In this document: piece after piece, positions 63,212 to 64,000 of the stretch
Layout: each line of letters begins with the position of its first letter
Position numbering within the stretch: the first letter of the stretch is position 1
From: Dechloromonas sp.
GTDB lineage: Bacteria; Pseudomonadota; Gammaproteobacteria; Burkholderiales; Rhodocyclaceae
Assembly: GCA_028687035.1 (NCBI GenBank)
Contig: JAQUAX010000009.1
Coordinates: 1-64,000 of the forward strand
Reading direction: 5' to 3'
Length of the DNA stretch: 64,000 bases
Position numbers and translations under genes: made by a program
The notes under the pieces: generated by a model
The model's input: the letters and a program-made list of their open reading frames with translations, nothing else
Databases searched by the model: none
What the model was told of the DNA's origin: nothing

Positions 63212-63823
63212 ATGAAGTCCCGCTTACTGCTGCTCGCGGCCGTTGCCGCGCTCTGGCACGGCGCCGCCGCGGCCGATGTGTACAAGTGCCGCAGCGCCGA
63301 CGGGCGCATCGAGATCAGCAATTCGCCGTGCGCCGGCGGCAGCAGGACGCTGACGGCCCGCCCCGAGGAACGCGTCAGCGAAGAGGAAAGGCAGCGCGCC
63401 GAGCAGGACGTCGAACGCATGCGCGATTACGTCCGGCAGCGCGAAGCCTCGCAACGCGCCGAGACCGCCGCGGAACTCGAGCGCGAGCGCCTGGCCGCGC
63501 AGCAGCGCGCCGCGGCGGCACGCAGCCAGCCGCGCGTCTACGGCAGCCCCGAGGAGTGCCGTCAGGATATCGGCCAGATGGCGCTGGAAGCGGAAGATCG
63601 CCAGCGCCTGGAGTCCGAATGCGGCCGCATCGCACGGCCGCAAACCATCTACGTGCCGGTCGGCGTGGCGCGGCCGCGGCCCGGCCATTTCCACGCCCAT
63701 CCGAAACCGGAAACGCGGCGCGGCGAAGCACCTCCGCCGGCGCCGCCGCTCGCCGCGCCACCTCCCCCGGCCCCGCCGGCCGGCCGGCCGCAGGGCGGCG
63801 ACCGGAAGCGGGACCCGCGTTAG
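63212..63823 (+). CDS. DUF4124 exported protein
   Basis: 203 residues. A signal peptide (LLLLAAVAALWHGAAAA) is followed by a DUF4124 domain (DVYKCRSADGRIEISNSPCAGGSRTL), a coiled-coil-like Glu/Arg/Gln stretch (about 60-105), a cysteine-containing EECRQDIGQMALEAEDRQRLESECGR segment, and a low-complexity Pro-rich tail. DUF4124 proteins are periplasmic and of unknown function. A GAGGAAG ribosome site precedes the ATG. Confidence 0.85.
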   Translation: MKSRLLLLAAVAALWHGAAAADVYKCRSADGRIEISNSPCAGGSRTLTARPEERVSEEERQRAEQDVERMRDYVRQREASQRAETAAELERERLAAQQRAAAARSQPRVYGSPEECRQDIGQMALEAEDRQRLESECGRIARPQTIYVPVGVARPRPGHFHAHPKPETRRGEAPPPAPPLAAPPPPAPPAGRPQGGDRKRDPR

Positions 63824-64000
63824 TCGCCGGCCTTGTCGTGGCCGCCGCCGTCCTTGTCCTGGCGGCCCAGCGCCAGTTCGGTGTCCTGGCTCAGCGCAAA
63901 GAAGAAGGCCTCGACGGCCTTCGGTTCGCCGGAGGCGGCGAAGGTCGTGTGGCCGCAGTCGCACTGGCCGACCCAGATCGCTTCCAGCCCGCGCAGGCCG
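63820..64000 (-). CDS. 3' end of an unidentified gene (truncated by window edge)
   Basis: The last 59 codons of a minus-strand gene, reading GLRGLEAIWVGQCDCGHTT, then FAASGEPKAVEAFFFALSQD, ending in a charged Gly/Asp/Lys tail before TAA. A CDCGHTT motif could bind metal. The frame has codon use typical of the window and converges with the DUF4124 gene, with a 4-base overlap. I cannot assign a family from this fragment. Confidence 0.6.
   Translation of the reverse strand, partial: GLRGLEAIWVGQCDCGHTTFAASGEPKAVEAFFFALSQDTELALGRQDKDGGGHDKAGD

Overview
The window is high-GC, gene-dense chromosomal DNA from a proteobacterium, most likely a betaproteobacterium of the order Rhodocyclales. I infer this from gene content and layout: a siroheme sulfite reductase followed by a DUF934 gene and a plant-type APS reductase, a DUF2863 protein beside bioA, a DUF3149 peptide, a VC_2705-type sodium symporter with its DUF4212 subunit, and many HDOD, GGDEF and hybrid-kinase signalling proteins. 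I see no rRNA, tRNA, CRISPR array, insertion sequence or prophage.

Layout: 0.2-2.8 kb holds aconitase B (acnB). 2.8-5.5 kb holds three copies of a roughly 100-bp repeat that carries a perfect DnaA box, with a DMT transporter/tautomerase pair and a divergent LysR gene between the copies. 5.5-9.8 kb holds transaldolase and a MASE1-CHASE-GGDEF-EAL protein. 9.8-14.8 kb holds a coupled dusC / TrmB-like / cysteine-cluster operon, small proteins including a CDGSH-like peptide, a DUF2914 membrane protein, an orphan PIN-domain protein and a thioesterase. 14.8-23.5 kb holds gdhA-rnk, a LysR gene, yaaA, DUF2863-bioA and a periplasmic-sensor diguanylate cyclase. 23.8-30.6 kb holds ovoA (ovothiol synthesis) and an apparent operon of a two-component system and a sodium:solute symporter. 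30.6-31.0 kb is AT-rich regulatory DNA with a candidate small RNA.

31.0-34.3 kb is the tightly overlapping bioFHCD operon. With bioA at 19.6 kb, this gives most of the late biotin pathway. 34.3-39.0 kb holds an orphan Hpt protein, yciB-yciI-bolA, a parvulin isomerase and two tail-to-tail HDOD proteins. 39.0-43.9 kb (cysB, a TauE-type sulfite exporter, cysI-like, DUF934, cysH) and 56.4-58.6 kb (cysDN) together encode assimilatory sulfate reduction. LysR-type palindromes lie beside cysB and cysD. The end of cysH is duplicated 115 bp downstream.

44.0-53.8 kb holds two hybrid histidine kinases, and between them the most unusual gene of the window. It encodes a 773-residue protein joining a cyclic-nucleotide-binding-like domain, an acetate-kinase domain and a PduL-type phosphotransacylase. 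Its promoter region carries a perfect 17-bp palindrome that fits the CTGC-N3-GCAG pattern of PhaR operators. If active, the protein would be a ligand-gated one-polypeptide route between acetyl-CoA and acetate plus ATP. 53.9-64 kb holds an SGNH esterase, a K+/H+ antiporter, cysDN, two lipoproteins, a HExxH-containing membrane-anchored protein, a chemotaxis receptor that lacks an N-terminal membrane segment, a DUF4124 protein and the 3' end of one further gene.
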